This document shows positions 4,748 to 6,062 of a stretch of 6,062 nt of DNA, one piece after another. Each line of letters starts with the position of its first letter. Within the stretch, counting starts at the first letter, position 1. The position numbers and the translations under genes were made by a program. Origin of the DNA: DASXTB01 sp036505615 (lineage in GTDB: Bacteria > Acidobacteriota > UBA6911 > JACQSX01); contig DASXTB010000235.1 in the NCBI GenBank assembly GCA_036505615.1, positions 1-6,062 on the forward strand, read 5' to 3'. The notes under the pieces are model-generated. The model worked only from the letters and a program-made list of their open reading frames with translations. It did no database searches and was not told where the DNA came from.

Positions 4748-6062
4748 ATGAAAAAACAAGCTATCACGCCCGTTATTACGCATCTCGTCGGACGTGCTTC
4801 TTTTGTCGCTCTGCTCTTTCTTGTTGCCCAAGCGATGCCTTTGGCGGCGTCCCCTCCTCCGCCGGGGGGTTGTGGGTTGATGGTCGGCTCCAGCCTAGCC
4901 ATTGGTTACGCGCCGAATAACTTTGGTTATTTAGCGACCAATCTCGTCAATTACACCTTCGCCAGGAGCCAGCCTGCGCCGAACGAGTTCGCCCTCTTCC
5001 AAACTCACGACCCGTGGAGCGATACCGTCGTCAAGGATGCCATTACCGGCGCCGGACATACTTACACTGTCTTTACGCCGGACCAGTTGACGGGCTTCGA
5101 CTTCAGCAGCTACCGCGTAGTGATTCTCAACTGGGACGACCATTTTATCACCGACTTCAATGCACCCTACAGCGCGAACATCGCCGCGCTGCAGGCTTAC
5201 GTCAACGCAGGCGGCGTGGTGTGGGTGCAAGGCGCCATTCAAGGTAGCAGTGGCGATTCCTTCCCCATGCCCTTCGGCAGCGTGGAGAACTGGGGCCTAA
5301 GTGCCAGCGACTTCATCGTCGACACAGCCAGCCCGATGGCGGACACTGCACCCAATCCCGTTTCCGGCAGTTTCGCCAGCCATGGCTCGTATTCGAGCCT
5401 ACCAATTGAGGCGCACATTGTGATGAGGAAGACCGATGCCAACGGGCCACCGGCTCTGTACGAAATCTTCGACTGCGACTCTGTTAATTTCAACAACCTG
5501 CTCGTCAACGGTGGGTTCGAAACAGGGACCTTTTTACCGTGGGTAATGGATGGGACTAACCCAACCCCGCTTGTCACTACTGCGCAGGCTCACTCCGGCA
5601 GTCACTCTGCCCTCCTAGGCACGGTCTCAGGCCCAGAGCCTCTTGGGGACAGCTCGTTTTATCAGCAGATAACCGTACCCGCCGCTGGAGGCACTCTTGT
5701 CTATTGGTGGCGGGGAGGCACTACCGACGGTATCCCTTTTGACTACCAGGATGCTTACGTGACCGATACATCAGGTACCATCCTGGCGACGATTTCACAT
5801 ACTTACCTAAACACTGGCGGCTGGTTGCGCCAGACCTTCGACATGACGCCATACGCCGGTCAAACCGTGCGGATCAAGTTTCTGGTACATCAGGACGGCG
5901 CTGGAAATGATACTTGGATGTACGTGGACGACGTCCGGCTGATCTGGCCAAATGCGAATTACGTACTTTACAGTTCGAGCACGGGGCAAACGGCTGTATG
6001 GCGCCTCAATAACAACGTTTTTACGGGCGGCGTTTTTGGGCCAACACTTCCGGCTGGCTGGA
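4748..6062 (+). CDS. Secreted multidomain protein: amidotransferase-like domain, jelly-roll, FG-GAP/VCBS-type repeats (3' end outside window)
   Basis: Open from the ATG at 4748 to the right edge (438 codons), so incomplete. Residues 1-34 look like a signal peptide: basic start, hydrophobic ASFVALLFLVAQA, then small residues before a Pro-rich stretch, so it is exported. Residues about 82-165 form an alpha/beta domain with YRVVILNWDDHF and ALQAYVNAGGVVWVQG, the pattern of class I glutamine-amidotransferase-like or ThuA-like folds; no catalytic Cys in a nucleophile-elbow context is visible, so it may be non-enzymatic. Residues about 249-399 begin NLLVNGGFETGTFLPW and end DTWMYVDDVRLIW, as in carbohydrate-binding or MAM-like jelly rolls. 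Residues from about 404 (TGQTAVWRLNNN, VFGPTLPAGW) look like the first blade of an FG-GAP/VCBS-type propeller. AAGG ends 10 bases before the start. Its start overlaps the stop of a short frame (ATGA, 4748-4751). The substrate is unknown; binding of polysaccharide or cell surface is inference. Confidence 0.75.
   Translation, partial: MKKQAITPVITHLVGRASFVALLFLVAQAMPLAASPPPPGGCGLMVGSSLAIGYAPNNFGYLATNLVNYTFARSQPAPNEFALFQTHDPWSDTVVKDAITGAGHTYTVFTPDQLTGFDFSSYRVVILNWDDHFITDFNAPYSANIAALQAYVNAGGVVWVQGAIQGSSGDSFPMPFGSVENWGLSASDFIVDTASPMADTAPNPVSGSFASHGSYSSLPIEAHIVMRKTDANGPPALYEIFDCDSVNFNNLLVNGGFETGTFLPWVMDGTNPTPLVTTAQAHSGSHSALLGTVSGPEPLGDSSFYQQITVPAAGGTLVYWWRGGTTDGIPFDYQDAYVTDTSGTILATISHTYLNTGGWLRQTFDMTPYAGQTVRIKFLVHQDGAGNDTWMYVDDVRLIWPNANYVLYSSSTGQTAVWRLNNNVFTGGVFGPTLPAGW

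Noticed and set aside
4931..5242. 103-codon minus-strand frame
   Set aside because: Antisense shadow of the secreted protein gene, whose domains are recognisable in the plus frame.
5239..5577. 112-codon minus-strand frame
   Set aside because: Antisense to the secreted protein gene, with no family motif.
1..6062. CRISPR array, tRNA, rRNA or insertion sequence
   Set aside because: No regularly spaced repeats, no cloverleaf or rRNA-like sequence, and no transposase frame were seen on either strand.

Overview
The window looks like a piece of a Verrucomicrobiota chromosome, most likely from a Chthoniobacter- or Udaeobacter-like soil bacterium. The main reason is a four-gene cassette on the minus strand. 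Its products match, by order, size and motifs, the families named Verru_Chthon cassette proteins D, B, C and A. This was recognised from the translations alone; no database search was run.

Positions 3692 down to 1 (minus strand) hold the cassette in the order D, B, C, A. The genes are very tight: D/B and C/A share ATGA stop/start overlaps, and B/C are 18 bases apart. D, B and C begin with a class III prepilin signal (A/S before FTLLE, FSLLE or FTLVE, with Glu at +5). A has a similar hydrophobic N-terminal helix but no Glu at +5. It is by far the largest product and runs off the left edge after 550 codons. Order and features parallel the minor pseudopilins GspH-I-J-K of type II secretion, so the cassette may encode the tip of a pilus-like fibre. 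A 54-bp palindromic element (1560-1613) lies in frame inside the first codons of gene A.

Positions 3693-4178 separate the cassette from plus-strand genes and contain no gene I recognise. They do contain a good intrinsic terminator that works on the minus strand (3873 to 3852).

Positions 4193-4707 (plus strand) carry a broken gene for an ECF-like sigma-70 family protein. Region 2 and a region 4-like helix-turn-helix can both be read, but in three frame segments separated by two single-base shifts and one in-frame stop.

From 4748 to the right edge (plus strand) there is a secreted multidomain protein: signal peptide, a glutamine-amidotransferase-like or ThuA-like alpha/beta domain, a carbohydrate-binding-like or MAM-like jelly-roll domain, and the start of a probable FG-GAP/VCBS-type propeller. 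It is truncated by the window. The sigma remnant and this gene may have formed one transcription unit.
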